Positions 18,406 to 28,700 of a stretch of 64,000 bases of DNA are shown here, one piece after another. The position numbers and the translations under genes were made by a program. How positions within the stretch are numbered: the stretch's first letter is position 1; each line of letters begins with the position of its first letter. Under the pieces are notes generated by a model. That model was not told where the DNA came from, did not search any database, and saw only the letters and a list, made by a program, of their open reading frames with translations. Location: the NCBI GenBank assembly GCA_003151275.1, contig PLXC01000021.1, forward strand, positions 1-64,000, written 5' to 3'. The DNA comes from Candidatus Melainabacteria bacterium. GTDB taxonomy: Bacteria; Cyanobacteriota; Vampirovibrionia; Obscuribacterales; Obscuribacteraceae.

Positions 18406-19728
18406 TTGACTGAAACCAAGCGGGCAGTGAAGCTCGGAGCATTGCTAGTCGGGCTGGAATTTATAACTCAACAAGAGTTGGTTGCAATTATGGACATGGC
18501 CAGCCAAGTTGGCATGCCTTTGGGTCGGGCTCTTGTGCTTTCCGGAAAAATCACCGACGCTGAGTTGACGATTGCATTGCAGCTGCACGTCTTGATGCGA
18601 ACTTCCGATGTTCCAATGGAAACTGCAAAAAAGACATTTTCTCTGGTTTGTTATCAGGGAATGCCGCTGCTGGATGCTTTGCAACGAACAGGCTGGACAC
18701 CGAGCGTTAACCTGCCCAAGGAGAACAGTCAGCTTGGCACGCTTCTGATGGAAGCCAATTTGATTTCGGAAGAACAAGTGCACGAGGCTCAAGAAACCAG
18801 CCACAAATTAGGTTTGCCTTTGGGTCGGATACTTACTCTGATGGGACTGGTCTCTCAAGCGGTTGTTGTTCGGGTCGTGGATCTGCAGTCTATGATCCGG
18901 TTGGGCCGCCTTTCTCATGAAGAAGCGCTTGAATATCTCCGAGCTGACCTACTGCGTGCCGCGGAAGAGGGCGCTGAACAGACTGTTACACCTGTGAAAT
19001 CTGATAAATCTGAGGAATCTGAGGAGTCTGATAAAGCTGATAAACCCGTCACTGTCGCCCCAGCAGCCAAAATCAGACCTTTGATTGCAGCGGAAGAGCC
19101 TAATAAACGGAATATTCGTCTTGGTGAACTGTTGATTCTAGCTGGCATTTTGACCGAATCTGACATGATGAATGCAGTTGAATTGAGCTTGACGCGTGGC
19201 GTACCATTAGGTGCAGTCCTAATTCAGCTTGGATTGATCACCACGGATCAATTGCGCCTAGCTCTAAGCTTGCAAGAATCTATCAGCGTTGGTTCTCTCG
19301 ATGTACAGTCGGCGACCGACACTCTGCTGATGGAAACTGGAAATTCTTTGGTACCAAAATTAACGGATGTGGAGCCCGATCAACCTCCAAGAAGATCCAG
19401 ATTGGCTGAGCAAAGCGAAGCACCAAAACTGCGAATCGGTGAGTTGCTGAAGATGTGCGGCTTTGTTCTCGAAGAAGAAATTCAAAGTTCGATCGCCCTG
19501 GCGAGAGATTATCCGTCAGTGCTTGGACGAATGCTCGTCGTTAATGGATACATCGATGAATCGACACTATTGGCGGCGCTTCGTTGCCAATTCATGGTGC
19601 GCAATAAGTTGATTTCTGTTGAACAAGCTGTTGAGGCATTGCAGTATTCGAGACAATCTAAGCTCAGCTTCGATGATGCGTTAGACGAGTTGGGCATTTA
19701 CCGGCATGGAAAGCTAGAGCCGGCGTAG
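18406..19728 (+). CDS. Tandem GspE/MshE N-terminal (MshEN-like) repeat protein
   Basis: The roughly 440-residue protein is built of about four copies of the N-terminal domain of type II secretion/type IV pilus ATPases. Each has the pattern LGxLLxxxGxI(T/S)xxxL and PLGxxLxxxGxI. They are seen around KLGALLVGLEF, LGTLLMEANLI, LGELLILAGIL and IGELLKMCGFV. Acidic or Pro-rich linkers separate them (a SEESEESDKADK stretch near the middle). There is no ATPase domain. MshEN domains can bind cyclic-di-GMP. The start is uncertain: TTG 18406 has AGGAG 11 bp upstream, while ATG 18286 has none and would precede the candidate promoter. It is divergent from the DUF4388 gene, so a joint signalling or surface-motility role is plausible. 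Confidence 0.8.
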   Translation: MTETKRAVKLGALLVGLEFITQQELVAIMDMASQVGMPLGRALVLSGKITDAELTIALQLHVLMRTSDVPMETAKKTFSLVCYQGMPLLDALQRTGWTPSVNLPKENSQLGTLLMEANLISEEQVHEAQETSHKLGLPLGRILTLMGLVSQAVVVRVVDLQSMIRLGRLSHEEALEYLRADLLRAAEEGAEQTVTPVKSDKSEESEESDKADKPVTVAPAAKIRPLIAAEEPNKRNIRLGELLILAGILTESDMMNAVELSLTRGVPLGAVLIQLGLITTDQLRLALSLQESISVGSLDVQSATDTLLMETGNSLVPKLTDVEPDQPPRRSRLAEQSEAPKLRIGELLKMCGFVLEEEIQSSIALARDYPSVLGRMLVVNGYIDESTLLAALRCQFMVRNKLISVEQAVEALQYSRQSKLSFDDALDELGIYRHGKLEPA

Positions 19729-19729
19729 A

Positions 19730-20473
19730 TCATCGACGTTCAGCACTGTCGACGTTCAGCACCATCTTTGATGGCATATCGTCCCATGTTCGACCATCAA
19801 GTGTTCGCCCCGCCTTCTTTTTATTGGTGCCGCCCCACTGTTTAAAAAAGAACGAAACGCCTGATTGATGGCACTGGTCGCGCACTGATTGGACCCATTC
19901 TTCTCGCAGTGGCCGCGGTCGCCTTCCTGACTCTCCGCCCACAATCACCCAGTCAATGCCATCGAGGTTGAGATTCTCGAGGGGACCAAGCAACGGTTCG
20001 ACGGATAGAAACTTGAGGTGAGCCTCCGTTTTTCTCAGGTAATCAATGCGGTGAGCGTAATCCTGATTTTCCACGCTGACACCCATCCAAATATGTGGTG
20101 CCCAGGGAATCCGTGGACTCAGTTCCAATAGCCGCTCATGTCTCTTAGTGAGGATTTGAAACTGGTGCCATTTAGCATTGTTCATGGCCTCGAAAACCTG
20201 CAGGATGAATTCGGTCGGAACATCCTTGTGAAAAAGATCGCTCATTGAGTTGACGAAGATCCGTTTCGGCTTTTTCCAGGTCGAAGGTAATGTCAGCCGG
20301 TTTGGCCACAATTTCAGATCGAAACCTTGCTCGTATGGATGGTTCGGTACGCCCCTGAATCTCTCAGCAAATGTTTCCGCGTAACAGTTGGTACAGCCAG
20401 GGCTAATCTTAGTGCAACCCGTGATCGGATTCCAAGTCGCGTCGGTCCACTCGATGTCTGATGTAACTGCCAT
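19730..20473 (-). CDS. Phage Gp37/Gp68-like DUF5131 protein
   Basis: The 247-residue protein matches the DUF5131 family. It starts DIEWTDATWNPITGC and has the cysteine cluster CTKISPGCTNCYAE, then FVNSMSDLFH, ILTKRHERL, VSVENQ, LSVEPLLGPL, VGGESG and FFFKQWGG. The Cys-x6-Cys-x2-Cys cluster and barrel-like pattern suggest radical-SAM ancestry. Biochemical function is unknown, and homologues occur in phages and near three-Cys-motif partner (TcmP) genes. No TcmP is visible here. Its stop is 1 bp from the stop of the GspE-N repeat gene. The last codons carry a 14-bp duplication (19733-19746 and 19749-19762) that rewrites the C-terminus. Confidence 0.92.
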   Translation of the reverse strand: MAVTSDIEWTDATWNPITGCTKISPGCTNCYAETFAERFRGVPNHPYEQGFDLKLWPNRLTLPSTWKKPKRIFVNSMSDLFHKDVPTEFILQVFEAMNNAKWHQFQILTKRHERLLELSPRIPWAPHIWMGVSVENQDYAHRIDYLRKTEAHLKFLSVEPLLGPLENLNLDGIDWVIVGGESGRRPRPLREEWVQSVRDQCHQSGVSFFFKQWGGTNKKKAGRTLDGRTWDDMPSKMVLNVDSAERR

Positions 20474-20540
20474 TCGCTTGTCTTGAGGTAGTTATACCTA
20501 TTGAAGCAGATCCCAGCGTCTAGTTCTCGAAAGGGAAAAG

Positions 20541-20918
20541 TTAGAATGAATTGGCTGCCATTTGGCTGAATTCTTCATCTGTTGCCGCTAAAAGCGGACC
20601 GCCGTAAACCTTCTTGAATTGACCGGCACAATCAGCGCATTGGAAGAATGAATGTACTGGTGCTCTGCGTCTTTTAAACGTGCCTCTTACCTCCAGGCAT
20701 CCGCCTTCACCGTGATCTTCAACGCCCTTAAAAATGAGATTGCGACTTGAACAGCGGGGGCACTTTTTGAACTTTTCTTTGATTTCGGTAAAAGCCAACA
20801 CGCAAGCGGCAGTTGGGATGAAAATGGGGATTAAGGCGACCACAGCGAGCGCAACGGCAGCACCTTTAAAGCCGTTAGCGAATCCATCTTCCGTGTAATC
20901 TTCTACATTTTTCTGCAT
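20541..20918 (-). CDS. Membrane-associated zinc-ribbon protein
   Basis: From the ATG at 20918 (a longer in-frame start is at 21041, without better support), the 125-residue product has one hydrophobic stretch (GAAVALAVVALIPIFIPTAACVLAF) near residues 20-45. Two cysteine pairs follow, CPRC and CADC, separated by about 45 residues, which should bind one zinc ion. It ends in an acidic tail. No known family is recognised. It lies between the DUF5131 gene and the divergent aldehyde dehydrogenase. Confidence 0.65.
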   Translation of the reverse strand: MQKNVEDYTEDGFANGFKGAAVALAVVALIPIFIPTAACVLAFTEIKEKFKKCPRCSSRNLIFKGVEDHGEGGCLEVRGTFKRRRAPVHSFFQCADCAGQFKKVYGGPLLAATDEEFSQMAANSF

Positions 20919-21228
20919 ATCGCATATCTGGGTGCATAGGCTTCTTCGGCGATAAGTGCCCGTTATCAGGATATGCCCAAACGAATGGGTCATATTACAT
21001 CTTCTTGAAAAGTTGATACAAAACAATCCATTCAGGGGCATCCCCTAAGAGGCAACTCCGCTGCCGAATGGTCCGAATCCTAAATATCTTTACTGAAATT
21101 TGTTTTCCTCTATTAGATTGCAGCTTGCCCTTTCCTATTTCATCGAGCTACGAAGCCAAGCAGCTAATTGAGAAAACGATTGCTAACATAGGGCCGTGTA
21201 AACGCTTCATCAATAAAAAGGAGTCGAG

Positions 21229-22695
21229 ATGCCTCTGCATTACATAAATGGTGAATTCACCAGGGGCGGTGCTACGGAAGATATTGATGTGCATAACCCT
21301 GCCACCGAAGAAATTTTAGACACAGTTCCCCGCGGCACCGCTGGTGATGCAGAGCTGGTGGCCAAAGTTGCTAAGAACTCTTTTGACATGTGGAAGCGCA
21401 CTTCAGCTAACACGCGGGCCCGCATGATGCACGAAGCGTCCGAGAAAATGCGAGCTCACAAAGATCAGATAGTGCGCTTGCTTACTCTAGAGCAAGGAAA
21501 ACCGTTGCCAGAAAATGATGAAGAGTTCGAATGGTTGATGAATACATTCGATTACTATGCAGAACTTGGGCGCCACGAAAGGGGGCGTGTTTTGCCATCT
21601 GGCGAATACACTCAACTCAATCTAGTGATCAAAGAACCTTATGGTGTCGTGCTTTGTATCGTGCCTTGGAATTATCCACTTCTGTTGATGGCATGGAAAG
21701 TTGCTCCGGCTCTGGCTGCCGGCAACGTAGTAATTATCAAACCTAGTGAAGTGACGCCCCTATCTACTTTGTATCTGGCCGAACATTGTTGGGATCACTT
21801 TCCACCCGGTGTTATTAACGTCGTTAACGGTTACGGTAAGGAAATCGCTGAACCACTCGTCAAGCATAAAGATGTGCAGGTGATCGCGTTCACAGGCAGT
21901 TTAGCGACTGGCCAGCGGATAGCATCTATTGCCGCACCAATGATGAAAAAATTGCATCTCGAACTCGGCGGCAAAGACGCCTTCGTCATCGCTGAGGATG
22001 CCGATCCAGAAATAGCGGCTCGGGCTCTTGCTTATGCTGCCTTAACTAATGCTGGTCAGGTTTGCACTTCGACTGAACGCGTTTATTTGCCCGCGAAGAG
22101 CGCTAAGAAGTTCACTGAAGCCTTAGTCGCTCACGTGAAATCACTTCGCCTCGGGCCTGGTATCGAATCCGATACCGATATCGGACCGATGGTGGGTTCG
22201 ATATACAGGGAAAAAATAGAAAGTCATGTAGCAGACGCAATCAATAAGGGCGCCAAAGTCTTAACAGGTGGGCGCCGTCCGGACCGTTTGAAGAAGGGCT
22301 TCTATTACGAACCCACAGTCATCTCTCACGTCGATCACGACATGCTGATTATGCGCGAAGAAACTTTTGGGCCCGCTATTCCTTTGATGGAGTACAACAC
22401 TTTTGAAGAGGCAATTGCCCTGACCAACGATTCTGATTACGGACTTGGAGCCTGCTTGCTGACAACCGATTCGCTGAAAGCAAAGTTATTTATGGAAGAG
22501 GTAAAGGCTGGAACGGTTTGGATAAATGATCCACTTACTGATAACTATGCCGGGCCCTTTGGAGGCATGAAGCTCAGCGGTGGAGCGCGTGAACTGGGGC
22601 AGGAAGGCCTTGATGAGTTTCGCGAGACAAAGCATGTGCACTGGGAATTTGCTGCCGCGAAAAAGTCGTGGTGGTATCCTTACGGAGCGAATTGA
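21229..22695 (+). CDS. NAD(P)-dependent aldehyde dehydrogenase
   Basis: The 488-residue enzyme has the family signatures: VPWNYPLLLMAWKVAPALAA for the cofactor fold, FTGSLATGQ, the LELGGKDA glutamate motif, the catalytic cysteine in NAGQVCTSTE, and EETFGPAIP. It oxidises an aldehyde to the acid and resembles succinate-semialdehyde and betaine-aldehyde dehydrogenases; the substrate cannot be told. AAGGAG lies 6 bp before the ATG. It is followed 21 bp later by a secreted royal-jelly-type protein in the same direction, so the two may share a transcript. Confidence 0.95.
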   Translation: MPLHYINGEFTRGGATEDIDVHNPATEEILDTVPRGTAGDAELVAKVAKNSFDMWKRTSANTRARMMHEASEKMRAHKDQIVRLLTLEQGKPLPENDEEFEWLMNTFDYYAELGRHERGRVLPSGEYTQLNLVIKEPYGVVLCIVPWNYPLLLMAWKVAPALAAGNVVIIKPSEVTPLSTLYLAEHCWDHFPPGVINVVNGYGKEIAEPLVKHKDVQVIAFTGSLATGQRIASIAAPMMKKLHLELGGKDAFVIAEDADPEIAARALAYAALTNAGQVCTSTERVYLPAKSAKKFTEALVAHVKSLRLGPGIESDTDIGPMVGSIYREKIESHVADAINKGAKVLTGGRRPDRLKKGFYYEPTVISHVDHDMLIMREETFGPAIPLMEYNTFEEAIALTNDSDYGLGACLLTTDSLKAKLFMEEVKAGTVWINDPLTDNYAGPFGGMKLSGGARELGQEGLDEFRETKHVHWEFAAAKKSWWYPYGAN

Positions 22696-22716
22696 GACTG
22701 AAGTTGGAGGCAACGC

Positions 22717-23808
22717 ATGCGAAAAAATTTGTCCATGATGATGTGCGCAGTTTTACTTGCGTGCACACCTGCTCTTTCACAAAATGCTTCTAAAGGCGCT
22801 CGTTTGAGCGTTATGGGTACCACCAAAAGACCGTGGACTGGCGTTGCGGTGGCGAAGGATCGGCGTGTATTTGTCAATTTTCCTCGCTGGTCTGACAGTG
22901 TCCCGAACTCAGTCGTTCAACTACTGCAAGATTCTTCAATGCTCGTCTATCCGGACAAGGGGTGGAATGAATGGAAGGAGCAAAATCCAGGTGATCATTT
23001 TGTTTGTGTTCAGGCTGTTTATGTCGACAAGGACAATACTTTGTGGATAGTCGATCCAGCAGCACCAAAATTTCAGGGACCTGTCAAAGGTGGTCCAAAG
23101 TTGGTGAAAGTAGATTTGAAGACGAACAAAATCGAACAAGTCTTTAAGTTTGACGAAACCATTGCACCGCCTGGTAGTTACTTGAATGACGTGCGTGTTG
23201 ATACTAAGCGCAAGAAGGCTTTCCTGACTGATTCCGGATTAGGTGCAATTGTGGTGCTTGACCTTGACACTGGCAAAGCGCAAAGACGTTTGGCAGATCA
23301 TCCATCAACGAAAGCAGAGAAAACACTAATCGTAATCGACGGAAAACCATGGAGCAAAGAACCCGGCGGCACTTCCAGAAAAATAAATTCAGATGGTATC
23401 GCTTTGGATCCTTCGCATCAGTATTTGTACTATCAAGCGCTGACTGGGCGCAATTTGTATCGAGTGCCAGTTAAATCTCTGATTGACGACAAATTGACGG
23501 AAGAAGATCTCGGCAAAAAGGTTGAGCATGTCACCAAATCGTGCATTGCAGATGGAATTGAATTTGGTCTTGATGGCAATTTATACCTTACTTCAATTGA
23601 AGACCACTCAATTAAGCGCTGGTCACCATCAAAAAAAGGTGCATTGGAACTAGTGGTGCAAGATAGTCAGCTAATTTGGCCAGATACCCTGGCGAATGCA
23701 CCAGACGGGTCGATGTATGTTACTTCTTCGCAAATCAATCTGGGTCTGTCACCGGCCACTCCCTATCGCCTTTTCAGATTTAGATTTAAGCCTAACAAGC
23801 GAAAGTAG
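22717..23808 (+). CDS. Secreted major-royal-jelly/yellow-family protein
   Basis: The 363-residue product begins with a signal peptide (MRKNLSMMMCAVLLACTPALSQN). It then follows the MRJP/yellow pattern: WTGVAVAKDRRVFVNFPRW early, LNDVRVD, SDGIALDP with YLYYQALTGRNLYRVP, and PDTLANAPDGSMYVTS late. These proteins form a six-bladed propeller related to SMP-30/gluconolactonase. Bacterial members are periplasmic and of unknown substrate. GGAGG before the ATG gives a clear ribosome site. Co-orientation with the aldehyde dehydrogenase hints at a sugar- or aldehyde-related pathway, but that is inference. Confidence 0.88.
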   Translation: MRKNLSMMMCAVLLACTPALSQNASKGARLSVMGTTKRPWTGVAVAKDRRVFVNFPRWSDSVPNSVVQLLQDSSMLVYPDKGWNEWKEQNPGDHFVCVQAVYVDKDNTLWIVDPAAPKFQGPVKGGPKLVKVDLKTNKIEQVFKFDETIAPPGSYLNDVRVDTKRKKAFLTDSGLGAIVVLDLDTGKAQRRLADHPSTKAEKTLIVIDGKPWSKEPGGTSRKINSDGIALDPSHQYLYYQALTGRNLYRVPVKSLIDDKLTEEDLGKKVEHVTKSCIADGIEFGLDGNLYLTSIEDHSIKRWSPSKKGALELVVQDSQLIWPDTLANAPDGSMYVTSSQINLGLSPATPYRLFRFRFKPNKRK

Positions 23809-23852
23809 ATGATTAGCAATCAGAATTTGACTCGAGAAGGATTCTATCCGAA

Positions 23853-24776
23853 TCAGTATGGAGCAACCTCACCGGAGCTTACAATAAGCACATTGCGAGC
23901 TTTGACACCGTTGACTGTGACTTTCAACGGTTGATTGTAACCCCAGGGCATACCAGCAAAACCATCTGGTATGGTCACTGTGATGCTGGTTGGCGTTGAG
24001 GACACAATTGGCGCCTGGAGAGGCCCCATAAAAACGGTTATGTGCGCTGGGTTTGAGTCAAAGCCCTCACCATATATGGTGAGCGGATTGGCCACTGGTA
24101 CCCAGGTTGCGCTCAAGCTTTTTAGGTAGGGCACTGCGTTCACAGTGAACGGTAGTGAACCGGCGTTGATCCCCGCGACGTTTACTGCAACGGTATTTGA
24201 TCCACCAGTGCTGTCTCCTGGAATCTGAACAACTATCTGGTCATATGAAGCCGAGATGCAATGCGCTTTTACGTTGTTGATCTGAACATCATTGCCCAAT
24301 ATATCCGAACAAAGATTGGTACCATGTATGGTGATTGTGCCACCAGAATACACCGACTGCGGCGTGATACTGGTAATCGTTGGTTTGGGGGTGGTGAGGC
24401 GCCAACCGAACGTTGCACCCTTAGGTCCCTGTGCAGCGATTAAAATTTGATTGCCACCCCAAGTTAAATCTCCCGTTACGTCTTGGGCGAATGTTTTTCC
24501 ACCGGCAAACGATCTTTCAGTTACATAGTTCATGCTTGGAGAAGAGATTCGCAGCATCGTAAATTCTGGCGCCGTACTAGCGCCGTTGTAGTAGGTCAAT
24601 TTCAACTGCAACTTTTCTTGTCCTTTAGCAATGCTGATGAATTCTGACGTGTGTTGCACTGTGGCTGCAGGTGCAACGAACGGTTTTGATTCAGCCAGCG
24701 TTACTGGTTCTTCGGCATACGCGGGAATCGAAGAAACTACACTTAGACAAGCCAAAAGCAGAATGCGTTGAATCAT
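23853..24776 (-). CDS. Secreted IPT/TIG-domain protein
   Basis: The 307-residue product has a signal peptide (MIQRILLLACLSVVSSIPAYAEE). A beta-rich N-terminal region follows, then two immunoglobulin-like IPT/TIG domains: one starting ITSITPQSVYSGGTITIHGTNL, the second around VANPLTIYGEGFDS. Such domains serve adhesion or carbohydrate binding outside the cell. AAAGGA stands before the ATG. It converges with the MRJP-like gene with 44 bp between stops. Confidence 0.85.
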   Translation of the reverse strand: MIQRILLLACLSVVSSIPAYAEEPVTLAESKPFVAPAATVQHTSEFISIAKGQEKLQLKLTYYNGASTAPEFTMLRISSPSMNYVTERSFAGGKTFAQDVTGDLTWGGNQILIAAQGPKGATFGWRLTTPKPTITSITPQSVYSGGTITIHGTNLCSDILGNDVQINNVKAHCISASYDQIVVQIPGDSTGGSNTVAVNVAGINAGSLPFTVNAVPYLKSLSATWVPVANPLTIYGEGFDSNPAHITVFMGPLQAPIVSSTPTSITVTIPDGFAGMPWGYNQPLKVTVNGVKARNVLIVSSGEVAPY

Positions 24777-24881
24777 GATTTATCCTTTGGATAGATGTTT
24801 TCAGGCGGTATAGTATAGCTCACCTTCAACTATTAAACAGTTGTCATTGTCCTGACATTTTCATTGTGCTTAACCAGGTGA

Positions 24882-25559
24882 TTAAGGCTCGTTTTCGAAT
24901 TTATAACCGACGCCATGAACATTCTTGATTAAGGACGGCTGTCCATCAACGTCAATCTTGTTCCGCAATTTTTTTATGCAGCTTCGGATTGTGTCTGACG
25001 ATCTTTCAGATTCCGATGTCCATACCCTTTCCAATAAAGCTTCACCGCTGAATACCTGACTTGGGTAGCGCATGAAAAATTCAAGCAAGGCAAATTCCAT
25101 CTTAGGAAGGTGAATTTCCACTCCGTCGCGACTCAATTTTCGTGACCGAGGGTCTAACTCCAAAGTCCCAGTTTTCAATACATCAGGAAGGAGGTTTTGC
25201 GAACGACGCAACAAAGCCTTTAACCGGGCGGAAAGCTCTTTTAAATGGAATGGTTTGGTCAAATAATCGTCCGCGCCGACGTCAAAACCGGTTTCTTTGT
25301 CGACGATCGTCGATTTGTTGGTTAACATGAGGACTGCGCTCGATCCACCCAGATTTCGGAATTGTTTGCAAACCTCCAAGCCGCTCAGGCGAGGCAACTC
25401 AATATCCAAGATGATCACGTCGTAGCGATAGGCACGCAAAAGGTCTACCGCGTCAATGCCATTTTCAGCAGTTTCAACTAAGTAAGACTCCATTTGCAAC
25501 CATGTTGAAATGGTGTTTAACAGGTTTCGGTCGTCTTCTACGAGTAGTACTTTTGCCAT
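24882..25559 (-). CDS. OmpR-family response regulator
   Basis: The 225-residue protein has a receiver domain with acidic pair E8-D9-D10, phospho-acceptor D52 in IILDIELP, the Thr/Lys switch residues in LMLTNK and LTKPF, and a C-terminal winged helix ending GVGYKFENEP. It is a DNA-binding transcription factor. No histidine kinase is adjacent, so the partner must be encoded elsewhere; the REC-kinase at 38.8 kb is one candidate. A TATAAT lies 6 bp before the start codon, pointing to a leaderless transcript. Confidence 0.95.
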   Translation of the reverse strand: MAKVLLVEDDRNLLNTISTWLQMESYLVETAENGIDAVDLLRAYRYDVIILDIELPRLSGLEVCKQFRNLGGSSAVLMLTNKSTIVDKETGFDVGADDYLTKPFHLKELSARLKALLRRSQNLLPDVLKTGTLELDPRSRKLSRDGVEIHLPKMEFALLEFFMRYPSQVFSGEALLERVWTSESERSSDTIRSCIKKLRNKIDVDGQPSLIKNVHGVGYKFENEP

Positions 25560-25565
25560 AGCCAG

Positions 25566-25571
25566 ATTATA
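25566..25571 (-). promoter_or_regulatory. Perfect -10 box almost touching the response-regulator start
   Basis: On the minus strand TATAAT ends 6 bp before the ATG at 25559, so transcription would begin at or within one or two bases of the start codon. No ribosome site is present. The -35 position (25594-25589, CTTATA) is weak, suggesting activator dependence. Confidence 0.5.
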
Positions 25572-25790
25572 AGGGGCTGCGCGGAAATTATAAGCTTTTT
25601 GTGCCGGACAAAGCTGTGGTTGGTCTTACTAACTGCGCCGTGAGCGGGGCAAACAAATTTTAGGTAGTCAAAGGAATCGGGTACACATTAGCCACACTTG
25701 CATTGTACCTTTACAACGTTGTTCATAGCCTGTTTACCAGTGCGTCTGCGCTTGCCTTTGCTCGGCGCCTGAATATATTGTGAGGAAACC

Positions 25791-28700
25791 ATGACGTATC
25801 CGCCCGTCGAGGGGAGCGTGCGCCCTGAAGCGCGCCTTCCTGCTGTTCCAAGCACGTCTACCGAAAAAGCATTTCGCGAAGAAGTCGAAAGCTCGCGTCC
25901 TCCAGTTTCCCTGAGCAATCATGAGAAGAGCCAAAATTCTTCTATAGATGAGCTATTTAAGTGGGATGGATCCTCGCTCAACTTTTCACCGACGCTTCGG
26001 GTGGTCGATCAAGATGGCACGATCAAATCTCGCGATGACGCGGGCAATTTGAAGACAGTTGAATTTTATAAGCAGCCTGGCAAAGTTCACAATTATGGCT
26101 ATAACGAAAAGAACGAATTGATTTCGGTCGATAGAAAAGATAAATCTACGGGAGAAGACATCTCCTTAAAAAGAGAAAAAGATAGTAACAGCTGGTACTT
26201 GGAAAAGAATGGTTCGCGTTATTTCCTGCCAGGAAAAGTCGACCTCAGGCAGAATGGCGATTTTGCTGTGGAGCAAAAAGATGGCACTTGGCGTGTCGAA
26301 GATGTTCGTGGGAACATCATTGATGAACGAAGGTTAGCGTCTGGTGCGTCTGTTCAATTGAATGACGACAAAACCGTTAGCAAAATTACCAGATCCGATG
26401 GTACCCAGATTGCCTGCAAATATGGCGAAAATGGCGAGCTTACAGGAATAACAGAAACCAGAGGAGGCGAAACTTCGTCATGGTCGCGCAACCAGAATGG
26501 TGAATTCAGGCAAGCTGGCAATGAGGATGTCAGAAAAGAACTGACCGTTGATCAAAATGGAAATATCAAGTTCAAATCTCTGGACGATTCCAACCACGTA
26601 GTCACAGGAGATGGTTCGCATGTGGTATCAGGTGGCGATAGCAAAACAACTTCGACTTACGACAACGAAGGCCGCCTCTCTGACTATAAAAAAGCTGATG
26701 GAAGTTCGCGGCACTTTGACTATGAAGGCAAGACCAATAAAGTTAGTAACTTTACTGAACTGAACGCGAAAGGCGAAGTCGTCAAAACCTACGAACGTTC
26801 AGGCGATTTTGACTGGAAATGTATGGAGGGCAATAAGTCGCTTGGAATTTGGCACGGTGACATAAAAACCGGGTTAGACGGCAGCTGGAGAATTTCCGAG
26901 GAGAAGACACAAAATTCCGACGGGCTATGGAGAAACGTCGACAATCAAGAGAACACAACATATTTCAGAGACAATAAAGACGGATCAAAGATAATTTTTG
27001 ACGGCAACAAAAAGTTTTCTGAGATAGAACGGGCTGATGGAAGTGGCGTTGTATGGAGCACCAATGGTGATGCACCACGGGTGTCAACGCTGATGCCGGA
27101 TGGTTCCAAACTCCACTTTGATTTTGACATGAAAAGTAAAACCTGGAAGTGCGACTCGCCAAATGTGAAAGAGTCGGCCGAGATGCCCGTAAAAGGCAAT
27201 GGTGAACTGACTTTCAAGACCGTTGATGGCAACACTACGACGATAAAAACCGATAGCTCAAGTTCAATTACAAAAGCAGACGGAACGGTTCTCAAGTTCG
27301 ATTCTGCTAACAATTTGACAAGCGAGTCTAGAGCCGGTAAAGAACGTGTTTTTGAACGAGAAGGGAACCAGATAACTGGCTACACTGAACATGTGAAGGA
27401 CAAACCTGATCGTCATGTTGATTTGATAAATGATCGCAATATCAAACTCACCTCCAATGGTGACCTCTTCCACACAACAGCTGATGGTAAGCCCCAAATT
27501 GAGACTAGTGATTTTTCGCACGTTGATTGCAACGAGGCTGGTAAGCCTGTAAGAGTGACAACAGCAAATGGAGCAATTCGGGAGATCGAGTGGAATCCAG
27601 CCACACAACAACCAGTCTCAGTCATAGATAAAATCAAGATCGGGGAGGGTGAGGTATCCCGCAAGTGGGAAACGGGAGGTCCTGATTGGAAAGGTAGCTT
27701 CGCCGTCATCGGCGAAAAAGATGGCAAGCTCACACAGAGATTTGCGCGACATGAAGTTCAATTCGATGAAGTTGGTAACTACCGATATCTGACAGCTGGT
27801 GGGGAAAAGATTCTCTCCAAAGCCGGCGACGGAGTTCGAACTGCAGAAAACGGTTGGGTATCGGCAAGCATAGATGAAGCGCACTCTAATTTCCTCGATA
27901 ACATGCGTCAAACCATGAAAGATGAACCTCGCAGTGAGCGCCTCGATAGCATGATGACTGGGTTCGAAACGCGTATGTCAAACACAATCGAGCGCAGAGT
28001 TTCCGGAGGCGAAGCGGAGGATAAAGTTCGCGCCGAAGTCGAACAAAGGGTAACTGCGACGTATGACAATCTTTCTAGATTGGTTTCGTCGGATAACCCA
28101 GCCTGCCTGGATAACAAAGCGACGCGCACGATGCTGGCCGAAACGTTTATGTACCACGCCTGGGAACCTGAGACAGTCACACAAGAGGGCTGGGGATCAT
28201 GCTGGCTGCAATCAGGATATGTCCCATGTGGATTAGGCGAACATCCTGATGATATGGCGAAAGTTATTACTGATGTGAGTTTGACTGGTAGCTTCACGGA
28301 TCGCACCAATCAAAGTTACAAGTTTGATCAAAGTCAACTCGGTATAACTAATTCCAGCGAAGGAGCGGGTTGGAGTATTGCCAAGGCTATGACTACATCT
28401 GAGCCAAGTCCTATTGCCCACCGGTTGGACGAAACCCTCAGCGTCATGGATCGCGGTGCTAACTATCGTGGCGCGGGCGACGAGGATCGCATCAGGCGTG
28501 GTGGCGGTGGGGAAGCGGAAATTTTGGCAAGAGTCACAGGCGACAATCTTCTAGTGGTCAACGGATATCCGCAAAACAGTCAACAGCGGGCAGCGCTAGT
28601 GCATAGTGGAGGAGCCCAGCGTAATGGAGGGCGTGATCACGTTGCAACGTGGGCCTTGAGAAAAGATGGTGAGCACTGGTTGCTTGTTCGCGGAAATCAG

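Noticed and set aside
25688..25792. Antisense 34-codon basic peptide ending CKCG, starting opposite the YD-repeat gene
   Set aside because: Its start codon overlaps the start of the large gene and no ribosome site exists; a chance frame is likelier.
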